64,000 nt of DNA from Streblospio benedicti (GCA_019095985.1 CM032660.1:28158598-28222597); one strand, 5' to 3'. Positions 1 through 12,217 are shown, counted from the stretch's first letter. The notes: a model not told the origin generated them from the letters alone. Program-made: numbers and translations.

Positions 1-230
1 AAACACGAAACTTGAAGTAAAAACTGTCAGACGAAGCGCCAATGTGACGTTATCAAGAAAAAACAGAAGTCACTTCAGTTGAAGGTCCCGCGATGGTGAC
101 CGCAACGTCAAGTTTTGTGTTTAAAGTAAGTGGTAGTGTCACCAAATCAAAACCGTATGTTATAATTATCCACATCAGAAATTGATTTCATTGTTTTGGA
201 TACTGTAGCCGTGTACTTTGTGCCCCCCAG

Positions 231-2702
231 ATGGCGTTCCTGCGCGTCAACAAGGGCTGGGAGTTCCTGATGGCGACAGACTCGGAGTTCCTGCACCGGC
301 ACCACGAGGCCGCCCAGCGCCAGCACATGATCTGGGACGCCAAGTTCCACCAGATTGCTAAGGTCAGCAGCCGCAGCAGCAGCATCGTCAAGGCTGAATA
401 CCGCTGATAGAGTTATCTTCTGGCTGTCCAATTTGATATGCTCATTACTTTTTAAGTCTCAGAGCTTTTAGGAATGTGACCCAACCGTTTTTCTCTGTGC
501 ATTGTTGATATTCCGCAGTGTGACAGCAATGAAGTCTTTGTTCTTTATTTTATAATACACATAGCTGTGTCTTCATGTCAGCTCAGATAAGCTAAGACTT
601 CGATTCTCCATCGCTCTCCGTAACATATTACTGCTAAAACCTGTAACTACCCAGACATGCAATTCATTTCATTAGTACACTCATTTTCCAAACCCCCCTT
701 GATACAAACCTGTACCATTTCTGTTTGCTGCCGTCTGCAGGTGCTGAAAGTGTCTCCGGCCGACATGAAGCAGGCTGCGGCGGCCTCTGCCTCCCCACCG
801 CGGCCGCGACGTCGCACCACCAGCCGCTCACGCACCAAGTCTGGAGGCGGCGGCTTCTCTGATGCCAGCGACTCGGAGAGTTGCGGGCGCGAGCGGCGCC
901 TCTCTGGGGCTGACAGGGCACGGCACGGGTAGGACGGCTTTTCATTTCAAATCGCATCTCCATTTCGCCTTGAGCTGATATGGTTTTTGTGTGTGTTTTT
1001 TCGTTCATCTGACCCTTTTGATAGTTGAACTGTGTGGATGTTGATTGTTAATAAATGGCTAAGATTTTGCTTTCTTGCAAAATTCTTTCATGATAAATTT
1101 AAGTGAAGCAGTTGAGCAGTTGAGGCAAGTCTCATAGCTTGTATTTCCTTTTGGTGCAGACTTCATGTAAGATATTTCATGAAATTACTGTATACATATG
1201 AATTTATTATAAATTATTATTAGGTATTTATTGTATTATTTTAAATACACTTTGAATTTATTGTATATATTTTAGGTCTGGGGCCTCCAAGCGGCGTCAC
1301 AGTTCAGGAACAGGCAACTTTGAGAACCACAGCACAGCATTAGCAATGGAAACAGACGTGGACCCTCACAACTCAGGTAAATATCAACCACATAAAACCA
1401 ATGTAATATACAAGTAAGCTCAGATGTGCAACATATTACAAAAAATTTTGTTGTAACAAATGGCCTTTTTGCTATAAAAATATTTGCTTTATGATATTGC
1501 TTTAATGAAACGTTAATATATTCCCTCAACTGTATATGGCATCTTACTTACTTAATAAGAATCATTTTAACATAAATACGGTGTTCTGTTGATTAGGTTC
1601 AAAGCACACGGTTTCATTTTTTTTTTTTATCTTTGATTAGGAGTTTATGTACTCGAAATTTAAATCAAATAAAATAATTTTCTTTTGATAGTTTATGTTT
1701 GGGACATATTAGCAGTAGATTAGAAACAAAAAGAAATGAAACATAAATACGATTTTGAATAATCATGGCCATTCAAAAAAAGCTCAAGAAACTGTTTTAC
1801 ATCATTGAGACTGTCATTAAAAATTGTTAAAAATATCTCATGATACTAACGCAGACTTGATTACTCATTTCAGAAACACTTGCAGAAATGAAAAAAGAAT
1901 TGCTTGTGTTTGTGAAAGAGAAACTGCAGACAAGATACGCCCTCAAGTTGGAGTGAGCTGCGCACAAGATTTCAGTTCAAGCTCACCGAGCTACCAGCAG
2001 GCCATGTGCTAGGAAAAGGTTCAACTTTTTTCGCTTATTAATCCATTATACCGTTAGATTTTCATAGACTGTGTTGTATATTTTTTAACCTGTACACAAT
2101 AATCTGAAGATGGTTGCTGAGTAACCCTCATCTGCTAACACAACGGTCTCAGTGTGTGATTTTGAAGTTTTATGCTTTGATAAATTCATGGTAACCATTT
2201 TGATTAATTTTATTCATTCAGTGGATACCACTAGTATATCCATTATCCATGTGAAATAGGAGTTGAAGTGATTAGAATTTAGAATGGGTGAATGATTGCA
2301 ATGACGATGGTTATTGTGTGACTAAAGTAATCCTTGTAAAGTATAAATCTATGTCATTTCTTCTTAGTCAAAAACAACATAAAATCTAATTTTCAACTTT
2401 CTACATGTATGTAAGTTGTAAACTTCATGTTTGCAGTGTAGATATTGATAACAGTTGTTGATGTGTATAAGATTTACATGTAATCTATTGCCCCATCATC
2501 AGATGGGTTACAATTATGTAAACTTCTGTGTAACTAAGACAGATAACAACACCCATTCATTTTGTAGTGTGTTTGTATCACTGCAGGAGTGTCGGACCGC
2601 ATGCTGGCCAGCACAGTGACAGAAGTAGGTGGTGTGAAATTTCCGGAATATTTACCTTACATGCAATGACGTAACTGAACCGAAGCAAAAGTTTGTGAAA
2701 GG
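231..2702 (+). CDS. POLR3E: RNA polymerase III subunit RPC5, 3' part, first copy (stops at gap)
   Basis: RPC5 is a nuclear RNA polymerase III subunit that pairs with RPC4 in the TFIIF-like subcomplex. Exons seen: 231-362, 741-928, 1276-1376, 1874-2018 and the start of 2587 onward. Translation gives RVNKGWEFL and QRQHMIW, matching human RINKGWEFI and QRQHMLW; then a Ser/Arg/Pro-rich linker; then LLVFVKEKLQTRY and SDRMLASTV, matching human AFVEATFQRQF and SDRMLQDTV. The N-terminal half of the gene lies left of the window. This copy has one extra G in exon 1874-2018 (after AAGTTG) that breaks the frame. Its last 80 bases before the N gap diverge from copy 2 in the middle of the exon. The near-identical copy follows the gap, so this is most likely the other haplotype or an unmerged contig end, not a real second gene. 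Confidence 0.85.
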
Positions 2703-2802
2703 NNNNNNNNNNNNNNNNNNNNNNNNNNNNNNNNNNNNNNNNNNNNNNNNNNNNNNNNNNNNNNNNNNNNNNNNNNNNNNNNNNNNNNNNNNNNNNNNNN
2801 NN
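2703..2802. other. Assembly gap, exactly 100 N
   Basis: A run of exactly 100 N, a common convention for a gap of unknown length. It lies between two near-identical copies of the POLR3E 3' region, so the flanks are probably overlapping contigs or two haplotypes placed in series. Confidence 0.98.
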
Positions 2803-2813
2803 CGGTTTTTTTC

Positions 2814-2951
2814 CCACTTACTTTAAACCACGAAACTTGAAGTAAAAACTGTCAGGCGGGCGCTAATGTGGCGTTATCAAGAAAAAAACAGAAGTCACTT
2901 CGGTTGAAGGTCAGCGATGGTGGCGTCAAGTTTTGTGTTTAAAGTAAGTGG
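2814..2951. mobile_element. Short foldback (MITE-like) element in a POLR3E intron
   Basis: The first about 26 bases (starting CCACTTACTTTAAAC) return as an inverted repeat at the end (TTTGTGTTTAAAGTAAGTGG), with about 85 bases between. No coding capacity. A second copy, cut by the window edge, occupies about 1-132. I could not settle a target-site duplication, so the superfamily is unknown. Confidence 0.6.
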
Positions 2952-3048
2952 TAGTGTCCCCAAATCAAAACCGTATGTTATAATTATCCACATCAGAAAT
3001 TGATTTCATTGTTTTGGATACTGTAGCCGTGTACTTTGTGCCCCCCAG

Positions 3049-6000
3049 ATGGCGTTCCTGCGCGTCAACAAGGGCTGGGAGTTCCTGATGGCGACAGACT
3101 CAGAGTTCCTGCACCGGCACCACAGGCCGCCCAGCGCCAGCACATGATCTGGGACGCCAAGTTCCACCAGATTGCCAAGGTCAGCAGCAGCAGCAGCATC
3201 GTCAAGGCTGAATACGCTGATAGAGTTATCTTCTGGCTGTCCAATTTGATATGCTCATTGCTTTTTAAGTCTCAGAGCTTTTTTAGAATGTGACCCAACC
3301 GTTTTCTCTGTGCATTGTTGATATTCCGCAGTGTGACAGCAATGAAGTCTTTGTTCTTTATTTTATAATACACATAGCTGTGTCTTCATGTCAGCTCAGA
3401 TAAGCTAAGACTTCGATTCTCCATCGCTCTCCGTAACATATTACTGCTAAAACCTGTAACTACCCAGACATGCAATTCATTTCATTAGTACACTCATTTT
3501 CCAAACCCCCCTTGATACAAACCTGTACCATTTCTGTTTGCTGCCGTCTGCAGGTGCTGAAAGTGTCTCCGGCCGACATGAAGCAGGCTGCGGCAGCCTC
3601 TGCCTCCCCACCGCGGCCGCGACGTCGCACCACCAGCCGCTCACGCACCAAGTCTGGAGGCGGCGGCTTCTCTGATGCCAGCGACTTCGGAGCTTGCGGG
3701 GCCTTGGCGAGCCCCTCTCTGGGGCTGACAGGGCGCAGCACGGGTAGGGCGGCTTTTCATTTCAAATCGCATCTCCATTTTCGCCTTGAGCTGATATGGT
3801 TTTGTGTGTGTTTTTAGTTCATCTGACCCTTTTGATAGTTGAACTGTGTGGATGTTGATTGTTAATAAATGGCTAAGATTTTGCTTTCTTGCAAAATTCT
3901 TTCATGATAAATTTAAGTGAAGCAGTTGAGCAGTTGAGGCAAGTCTCATAGCTTGTATTTCCTTTTGGTGCAGACTTCATGTAAGATATTTCATGAAATT
4001 ACTGTATACATATGAATTTATTGTAAATTATTATTAGTATTTTATTGTATTATTTTAAATACACTTTGAATTTATTGTATATTTTTTAGGTCTGGGGCCT
4101 CAAGCGGCGTCACAGTTCAGGCCACAGGCAACTTTGAGAACCACAGCACAGCATTAGCAATGGAAACAGTTTGGACCCTCACAGCTCAGGTAAATTCAAC
4201 CCATAAAACAATGTAATATACAAGTAAACGTGATGTTAGTTACATATTACAAAAAAGTTTGTTGTAACAAATGGCCTTTTTTGCTATAAAATATTTGCTT
4301 TATGATATTGCTTTAATGAAACGGTAATATATTCCCTCAACTGTATATGGCATCTTACTTGCTTAATAAGAATCATTTTAACATAAATACGATTGTTCTG
4401 TTGATTAGGTTCAAAGCATGCGGTTTTCATTTTTTTTTATCTTTGATTAGGAGTTTATGTACTCGAAATTTAAATCAAATAAAACAATTTTGATTTTCCG
4501 GTTTATGTTTGGGACATATTAGTAGATTAGAAACAAAAAAGAAATGAAACATAAATACGATTTTGAATAATCATGGCCATTCAAAAAAGCTCAAGAAACT
4601 GTGTTTTTACATCATTGAGACTGTCATTAAAAATTGTTCTTGTTCTTGTTTCTTGTTTCTTGATTTCTCGTCGCAATGCGAGTTACCACTGTTATCGAGG
4701 CGACAGTCATGAATTAATGACTCCGAGAGGTGAGGAGATAGCAAACTCCTCAACAGTACCTGCTGTGACGGTACTTTCCACCAAATGGTTCCACTCTAAG
4801 GGGTTTTTACAAAGAATGACCCCATGTGTTGTGGCGTTTTGCTTTAATTGGGACTACATAACACTGGCTGTTCATACTGATAGACCTCTTGTTTGGTTCC
4901 GCGGTGACGTGCCCTTCATATCTTCTGGGTTGTCGGATAGAGCGGCCTTCACGTACAGGTGTTAGGAACTTGTCTGGTGTGAGAGAGGAATAGGTTTTCC
5001 GGATATAGTTATAGAGCATTTTGAGTCTGGCATTTTTTCGTCTTTCTTCGAGGCTGGGTAGGTTGAGCTCTTGCAGTTTGTTTGTGATGAAAACTGGCGT
5101 GTGGGTTTTGTAATCGCCTGTGATGTACCCGAACTGCTCTAAACCAATTTCAAGCTGGGCAATTCCTTTTTGGAGATGAGGTCCCCATACTGATGCGCTG
5201 TTTCTAGGAAACAAATCGGACTTTGCAGTATGCTGTCATTTGATTGGTGCAGGACAGGTCCTCAGGTTTCTTCTTATAGTCCTTCCCTGAACTGTATCTT
5301 AATTATTTTAGGATGTGCTCCTCCCATTCCAGGTTCTCGGAGATGATAACTCCCCAAGTATGGGTTGTTTTTTAACCTGCTTGAGGATAGTCCCACAGAG
5401 TTGGTACATGTAGCTTGATTTATTTTTGAAACTGAGTTTGTACCACTTGGTGGCGTTGAATCTCATACCCCAGTCTTCCGCCCATTTCTGTAGACTTCCA
5501 AGATCCGCCTGGAGTTGTAGATGGTCTTTGAATGATCTAATAGTTCTGTACAGGAGGCAGTCATCCGCGAATAATCTGACCTGGGATTTAACTGTTGCAG
5601 GTAGATCATTTATGTGGCACAAGAACAACAGTGGTCCGAGGACTGTTCCTTGCGGTACCCCTGATTCTGTTAAAAATATCTCATGATACTAACTCAGACT
5701 TGATTACTCATTTCAGAAACACTTGCAGAAATGAAAAAAGAATTACTTGTGTTTGTGAAAGAGAAACTGCAGACAAGATACGTCCTCAAGTTGAGTGAGC
5801 TGCGCACCGCATTTCAGTTCAAGCTCACCGAGCTACCAGCAGGCCATGTGCTAGGAAAAGGTTCAACTTTTTTCGCTTATTAATCCATTATACCGTTAGA
5901 TTTTCATAGACTGTGTTGTATATTTTTTAACCTGTACACAATAATCTGAAGATGGTTGCTGGAGTAACCCTCATCTGCTACACAACGGTCTCAGTGTGTG

Positions 6001-6944
6001 TGATTTGGAAGTTTTATGCTTTGATAAATTCATGGTAACCATTTTGATTAATTTTATTCATTCAGTGGATACCACTAGTATATCCATTATCCATGTGAAA
6101 TAGGAGTTGAAGTGATTAGAATTTAGAATGGGTGAATGATTGCAATGACGATGGTTATTGTGTGACTAAAGTAATCCTTGTAAAGTATAAAATCTATGTC
6201 ATTATTTCTCTTAGTCAAACAACATAAAATCTAATTTTCAACTTTCTACATGTATAAGTTGTAAACTTCATGTTTGCAGTGTAGATATTGATAACAGTTG
6301 TTGATGTGTATAAGATTTAATTAGTTCTATTGCCCCATCATCAGATGGGTTACAATTATGTAAACTTCTGTGTAACTAAGACAGATAACAACACCCATTC
6401 ATTTTGTAGTGTGTTTGTATCACTGCAGGAGTGTCGGACCGCATGCTGGCCAGCACAGTGACAGAAGTAGGTGGTGTGGAAATTTCACGGAATATCACGC
6501 GACTGACTGAACCACTGTTTGTCAACACCGTGTGTGGTGATGGCCTTGACCATATAAGAGGCGTTGTCGTGGGAATGCTGCATAATCACCAGGTTAATTG
6601 TCGGAGTCAAAATATGTTTGTGAAATTTGTGATTTTTAAATATATTATATTGTAGTTTAGCTCTAAATCCTGGTCTGCAAATGCATGAAAGACAAATATA
6701 CCTGTTGGAATGTCATTAATTTCTCACATTTTCCAAACTTTATCATGAAATCTTTTGATGATTTTATGCTTTGTCCAGCTAATATTTACCTGATTGATTT
6801 CTATTCCAGCGAGTGATTCAAAAGACTGTGCGTACGATGGTGGAAGAGAAGCATGGGGAGTTGCCATCTGAGGCGGACGTTAGGAAAATAGTGCGTGAAT
6901 ACTGTGCATCAAAAGGTGGCGGGTGGCAACTTAAAGGAACATGA
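3049..6944 (+). CDS. POLR3E: RNA polymerase III subunit RPC5, 3' part, second copy with stop codon
   Basis: Second copy of the RPC5 3' part, this time with the true end. Exons: 3049-3179, 3554-3743, 4090-4189, 5717-5860, 6429-6592, 6810-6944. The last three join in frame (phases 1, 0) into a conserved C-terminal domain. It contains LSELRTRFQFKLTELPAGH and ends EYCASKGGGWQLKGT-stop, matching human CCVSYGGMWYLKGT. Exon 3049-3179 lacks one base relative to copy 1 (CACCACAGG versus CACCACGAGG), which breaks its frame; exons 3554-3743 and 4090-4189 also differ from copy 1 by small indels. The two copies have errors in different exons, which points to base-calling or assembly faults rather than pseudogenes. 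A 1-kb LINE sits in the intron before exon 5717. The gene is convergent with the ELAV-like gene. Confidence 0.88.
4639..5671 (-). mobile_element. 5'-truncated LINE (non-LTR retrotransposon) inserted in a POLR3E intron
   Basis: Minus-strand fragments of a reverse transcriptase of the Jockey/CR1/I type: SGVPQGTVLGPLLF, HINDLP and the catalytic box LFADD (5308-5667), then a C-terminal region with LPSLEERRKNARLKMLY (4807-5214) in another frame. The RT and C-terminal parts are not in one frame, so the copy is dead. The 3' end (left on the plus strand) carries a CAAGAA-type simple tail; the 5' end is truncated inside the RT domain, as is usual for target-primed insertion. The first POLR3E copy has the empty site (TTGTT joined directly to AAAAATATC near 1826), which fixes the insertion boundaries and suggests a short duplication of TGTT. 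Confidence 0.85.
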
Positions 6945-8700
6945 CATAATGTTAATAATTAATATCACACTCAATAATTAAATGATTTATTTTTAGTTAA
7001 AAAAATTAGACAATTATGTTTTGTTGAACATATATATTGTTTACTTTAAGAAATGTGATGTAAATAGTGTTGAAATAAGAATAGTATCCACTCAAGTACT
7101 ACGAATTTAAAACTAGTATTGTACTGGTACTTGAATAGTTGTTGCAATATTCATTTGGCAGGCCAATGTTTGTTATTTGAAAAATCGCCTGCCGCCAGCG
7201 ATTTTTTTTTATTGGTATGTAAGAAACTTGTCCTTCCTATCAGGGCAGTCAAGTTACGTGATTAAAATCCCTATCTATGTTGCTATTTCACAGTAAAAAT
7301 CGCATGTATGTTAAGACTTGTATAACTTGAAGGTGTTGTATGTAGTGTTATGTGTAGCGTGAATCTGAATGTGGGCTTGTGGTAATTTTTTGTAAAACGA
7401 GGAACTGCTGCAGCTCTAATTTTAATCTTTGCAAACAAGCGTAACATTGAGTGGTCAAGTACTTGTCACAACCCTAATGTAATGCTCTTCATACTTTTTA
7501 TAGTGGCTATTTTATCATTTTGTTCTTGTATTTGTTTGTATATGATGCAGTGGTTGCTCATAACTGTTGATTCAAATTATTATTTATTTGATTTGATGAG
7601 TTAGGGTGTTATCTTCAAGTCCCCATGTTTGTACTCTTTGTGTGTACTGTTATTTTAATTTTGTAATATTGATACTTCAATGATCTTCAATAGAATTATT
7701 TGTTTAGTACTATTGATCACAAGCTTCCTGAAATTATAGTTGGACCCATTTAGCTGGAACAAGAAAGTCAGGAATAAAAGTTTTAAAGTCATACATACGA
7801 CAATTTGAGTTATCATTTAAAGTACATGCATAATGAAGGGAAAGTATTGTTAGTGTTATTATACGTTGACTATATATACTCTGATTCTTTTCTCTGTTTT
7901 CTATATATATCAGCAACACATTAGAATACTATGTAATAGATTTGAGAGCTCAAGTTAAATGGATCTTCGTGTAGTTAGGAGTAAACCAAAGCTCTGTACT
8001 GGGTAACAGGATACATTTTAAAATGGCAAGTTTAAAATGATCAGTGATAATAGGTGTTCCAAAGCCTGCACTTTCAAGTTGTGTGTATTGTACAGGCCAT
8101 AAAAGCTAAGAATATCGTGAATATGACTACATAATAATATAAATATTTATATAATGACCGAAAAGAAATATTTATTACATTAGTGTGGGATCACACATTA
8201 ATCCCTGTAATCACACTTTGGGAGGAAATGGCTGTTTATTTGAAATCACTAGTCAGGTACAGTGGCTTCCTCAACTGTCTAACTTTCGTTGATCAGATCA
8301 TTTTGCGGAGGCCTCCTTCAAATAGATGCCTCTCATTTAAACGCCTATGCTAGACATGATGACCTGGCGGCTAAACCAGACCAGCGCCTAAGTAATATAG
8401 CCAAAACACCCGGCACTTAAGGCTAGGTGGGTAATCGAGAAGGGCACCAACTCTCAGTATTAAGTTACATTGGAAACGACAGTGATATACAACCTTCCAG
8501 TTTCTGACCATACAAAGCAATTCCTTATAACTACAGTGGGTAGGGCTTTTTTGTAAAGTGGTTGCAATATTTTGAACATAGCATTTGCGAATGCGTTAGT
8601 CTAAGGGATGATGTACATTTTGTCACGCTCCGCAATATTGGAACATTCTCTTTTCTTGACCCTTCCCCCCAAAATAGAAATATCAGGTGCAACGTAATCA
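6945..8700. other. POLR3E 3' UTR and intergenic DNA, no gene seen
   Basis: AT-rich sequence after the POLR3E stop codon. No ORF with recognisable similarity. Poly(A) signals cannot be chosen with confidence. Confidence 0.6.
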
Positions 8701-8711
8701 ACGAAAATCTA

Positions 8712-8846
8712 GTTTCGTGACATTTATTTAAACATAAGGAATATAAATCACAATATTAAAGTATGGATTCTGCGGTCTGTCTGTGTTTCGCGATATTTAT
8801 TCAAATATAAGGAATATAAATCACAATATTAAAGTATGGATTCTGC
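8712..8846. repeat. Two-copy direct tandem repeat, 73-bp period
   Basis: A segment starting GTTTCGTGACATTTATTTAA at 8712 recurs at 8785 as GTTTCGCGATATTTATTCAA. Both copies end in AAAGTATGGATTCTGC. The copies are near identical, so the duplication looks recent. Confidence 0.85.
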
Positions 8847-8874
8847 AATGTATCTTTTTAATGGTGCATATTAA

Positions 8875-9214
8875 CAGGGTGACTACAGAATTTCAAAAAT
8901 GAAATTCCCTGATTTTTCCCTGATTGTTTGACATTTTCCCCTGGTTTACGTTTAATAATTAGACCTGATTTTAAGACTCTGTCACACCTTCACCAGCTCA
9001 TTTTGATCATATTATTGTTGTTTATAATTGGGTGTGAAAGTTCATTTTCATAAAGATGCTTTCGTAAAAACACCAGTCTAAAAAATTTATTAAAGCCCAA
9101 CGAAAAATAATCCAAATATGTATTGTATGTATTTTTTAATATTTTTAGATTCCCAGATTATTTTAAAAGTTTATATTAAAAATTCCCTGATTTTCCCTGT
9201 CCGTGGTCACCCTG
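8875..9214. mobile_element. Non-autonomous DNA transposon, hAT-like ends
   Basis: About 340 bases bounded by inverted ends: CAGGGTGACTAC at the left and GTGGTCACCCTG at the right. Next to each end lies a run of CCCTGATTTTCCCTG type. No ORF. The CAGGG start is common in hAT elements, but I could not confirm the expected 8-base target duplication, so the superfamily is tentative. Confidence 0.6.
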
Positions 9215-11149
9215 ATATATACATACAAAATAGTCAAATTCTGATTCGAAAAGGTTAAGCGTACGTGAAAAAATCACACAAGAATATCAGAAACTTGGAC
9301 GAAAGCCCCTCCCCGGAGTGGAACAATGTTCAACTTCTGTGGAGTGTGTACATCCTCCCTCCCCAAGTCATATTAGAAACTACCATGTTTTAAAATAAAA
9401 AGACAATGTCTCTTTTAGTTACAAAGTATCTTTAGATAACAACAAAAACACCTGATGTTTCAGTTTTTAATTTCAAAAACAAATCATTAACGTTACTTTT
9501 AATGATAATATAATCAATTTGGCCTAATTGCTTTTATTATAAAAACCAACAATACAAAATAATTTAAAGGTCAACAAGCAATGCATTAAAGGCATGCTCA
9601 TACAGTCCAAGTTACACTAACCCTTAGAATGAACTAAATTAGATTAACAAAACAAATTCAAAGTACAATTATTTTTGAGATCAATACTTCACTGTAACAT
9701 TTAATGAATGATATGCGAATGCTGAACAATCAAATTAGTCCCTTAACTATAAATAACCCTTGTAGCATAACCTGGAACATTAAATTAAAATGGTCAAATC
9801 AATTATACACAAGATCCAGCTACAAAGTACTAATTGAATAAAGCATGCAACATTTTTATTAACAAACCTTTCAAACTTGTAGGTTTTCAATTCTTGGGAT
9901 GCACATGCATTTAACAATTGGCATACCAATATGTATACTAAATACAGATACAATAAAATGTTAGATACTGCTTTCCTAGGTTAACAATTAAAATTAATTG
10001 TTATAAACTGAACCCTCTATTTACAATATCTTCAAAGCAACAATTTCAACATTCAGTTTTTTGAACATGAAGTATCACAATATTAGAATATCATAACAGA
10101 GACAAGATTTGATTTAACATATCACATATTCACTTTAATGTTTCTTCAACCCATCCTTCAAATATTATTTAACTGATAAATGGTACAGATTATGATATAG
10201 CAGAACTTATGCAGTGATTGATAAAATAATTCCAAGAAGGGTGGGCTTGTCAAACTTGCATACCACAAGACCAAGCTGGTCCAGGACTAGGCTAGACCCA
10301 GGTCAAATGATAAGAATTTGGCCGTAAACCAGTTCCAATCCCCACCCTGCATCTGCCACAGTTATCTGTTATTCACGTGGACAGTTTTCCATAAAAATGC
10401 CAAAACAAGTGTGCATAACAGGAATGTTATTAAGCAAGTTTAAGAGCAAAAAAGGGACAAGTTCTACATTCAAAATATGAATATGCTTATTTGATAATAT
10501 ACAGATACAAGAAAATATTGACAAGCAAATTACTAAATAATGTGCACATCTCACCAATACCTCTAGAGTAAAATGAGAAACAAAATATGTACAGTATTTC
10601 GAAATATTTTATGTATTGATTGAAAAGGCTAGAACTATTGATGTTCCACACGAGACAAATGTCCATCAACTTTAAAAATCACACCAGCATCACCACAAAT
10701 ATACACACAAAATCAATTAACCCTGTGTGAACCATATTCAAAACTTACACTTTCTGCACACTTGTTACTGTGAAATTTTAACGTCACAAACCAGATCAGA
10801 ACAGTCATATGATATCCTGTCACCCCCCTTACATCGAGAACTCCCATTACACAGATCCCTTTTAACATATCACTCAGACAAGAATTACATGGAGCATATA
10901 AGAATATTGACATTATACATGCTACTACTACTGTTTTATTTAATTCAACAGATATCATTCAGACATTAGAAATAAACTTGATTGTGAGCAGAACTCAGCA
11001 ATTATTTGTTACAGCCTAGGCTTTAAATGTTGTGAGTTGTCAACAAGCTAGATAATCAACAGGCTAGATAATTCAGTTACAAAGATCCACATAATTGACG
11101 TTCTCCTGTATTTAAGTTCATAGGCTTCTTGTAAAATATCACAATTCAT
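9215..11149. other. AT-rich DNA, probably including the ELAV-like 3' UTR
   Basis: No coding sequence recognised. Part is probably the 3' UTR of the minus-strand ELAV-like gene; a minus-strand AATAAA lies at 10935-10940, but several alternatives exist. Confidence 0.4.
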
Positions 11150-12217
11150 TTAGTTATTTTTGGCGTTTTTAAATGACACCTGCAAGGGCTTGCCATAATA
11201 TTTGTAGCCATTGAGCTGCTGAATGGCGTACATTGCATCCTGGTAGGTGCTCATCGTGACAAACCCATAACCCTTGCCTTGATTTTTCTGGAAGTCTCTA
11301 ATAACATTCACTTTTACAATGGTGCCAAATGGAGAGAACAGCTGCCACAGAGCACGCTCATCTGCATCAGGCCCAATGTTGTAGACAAACAGAACAAATC
11401 CACCAGTGTCTCCACCACCCCCGGCTCCATTCTGACCGAAAGTACCATCCTCAAAAGAACTGTAGCCAGTTCCGTATCCTCCCCCATATGCCTGCATTGC
11501 ACCAGGTGTTGCGGTTTGGGCGCTCATGGGATTGTAGCGATTCAGCCCTCCACGATTTCTCATTGGACCAAACCCATTTGAAGCTGCAGGTGCCCCATAT
11601 GCACCGCGCCCAGCAGCTGCATATGGAGTGCCAGTGAAACCACCACGACTAGCAGGCAGTGGTGCTGATCCAGGGCCAGGAGGTGGTCGCGCTTTGCCTG
11701 CATTATCATCCGCAAATTTCACATTGATAGCTTCTGAGCAACCTTCAAGCATTTGTCCATCCAAACACTTCATGGCCTCTTCAGCCATATCTTTACTTTC
11801 AAACAATACAAAGCCCACTCCTTTCGATTGATTGGTATTCTGATCAACGATAATGCGGGCTTGTACAATGGTCCCATATTTAGCAAATGTGGCTTGCAAC
11901 TGATCTTGCGTCATTGCCTTCGGCAAGTTTTTCACATACAAATTTGCCCCTTTCACTTTCTCGCCAGTTCTGGAATAAGCTACTTTAATTCGTTTGTTCT
12001 GAAGTTGTAAACCATTTAACGTAGAAATTGCTTTCGCAGCATCTTCTTCTGTCTGGTAATCCACAAACCCGAACCCATAACTGTAGCCAGTAGCACGATC
12101 TCTAACAATTTTGCTTGCTTTTAGAGGACCAATACTAAGGAACATGGATCTGAATTCTTCATCTGTCAGGCTTTGCGGTAAATAATTTATGATCAGGTTT
12201 GTACTTGCTTGCGTCAT
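11150..12217 (-). CDS. ELAV/Hu-family RNA-binding protein, intronless
   Basis: 355 residues in one uninterrupted ORF. Three RRM domains in the ELAV layout: RRM1 about 5-83 (RNP2 LIINYL, RNP1 YGFGFVDY), RRM2 about 91-170 (LYVKNL, KGVGFVLF), a Gly/Ala/Pro/Asn-rich hinge about 175-270, and RRM3 about 272-355 (LFVYNI, KGYGFVTM, ending LQVSFKNAKNN as in HuR). Family members bind AU- or U-rich elements in mRNA and control stability, splicing and localisation. The start is supported by the context ACCACCATG and by RRM1 beginning at residue 5. An upstream AG (ATATATAG) just before the 5' leader could be an acceptor for a 5' UTR intron. Canonical ELAV genes have coding introns; their absence suggests a retrocopy that stayed functional. 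The frame is intact and is clearly richer in GC than its flanks. Confidence 0.9.
   Translation of the reverse strand: MTQASTNLIINYLPQSLTDEEFRSMFLSIGPLKASKIVRDRATGYSYGFGFVDYQTEEDAAKAISTLNGLQLQNKRIKVAYSRTGEKVKGANLYVKNLPKAMTQDQLQATFAKYGTIVQARIIVDQNTNQSKGVGFVLFESKDMAEEAMKCLDGQMLEGCSEAINVKFADDNAGKARPPPGPGSAPLPASRGGFTGTPYAAAGRGAYGAPAASNGFGPMRNRGGLNRYNPMSAQTATPGAMQAYGGGYGTGYSSFEDGTFGQNGAGGGGDTGGFVLFVYNIGPDADERALWQLFSPFGTIVKVNVIRDFQKNQGKGYGFVTMSTYQDAMYAIQQLNGYKYYGKPLQVSFKNAKNN

Noticed and set aside
11279-12010. Plus-strand ORFs of 67-102 codons over the ELAV-like gene
   Set aside because: They mirror the strong minus-strand three-RRM frame and show no domains.
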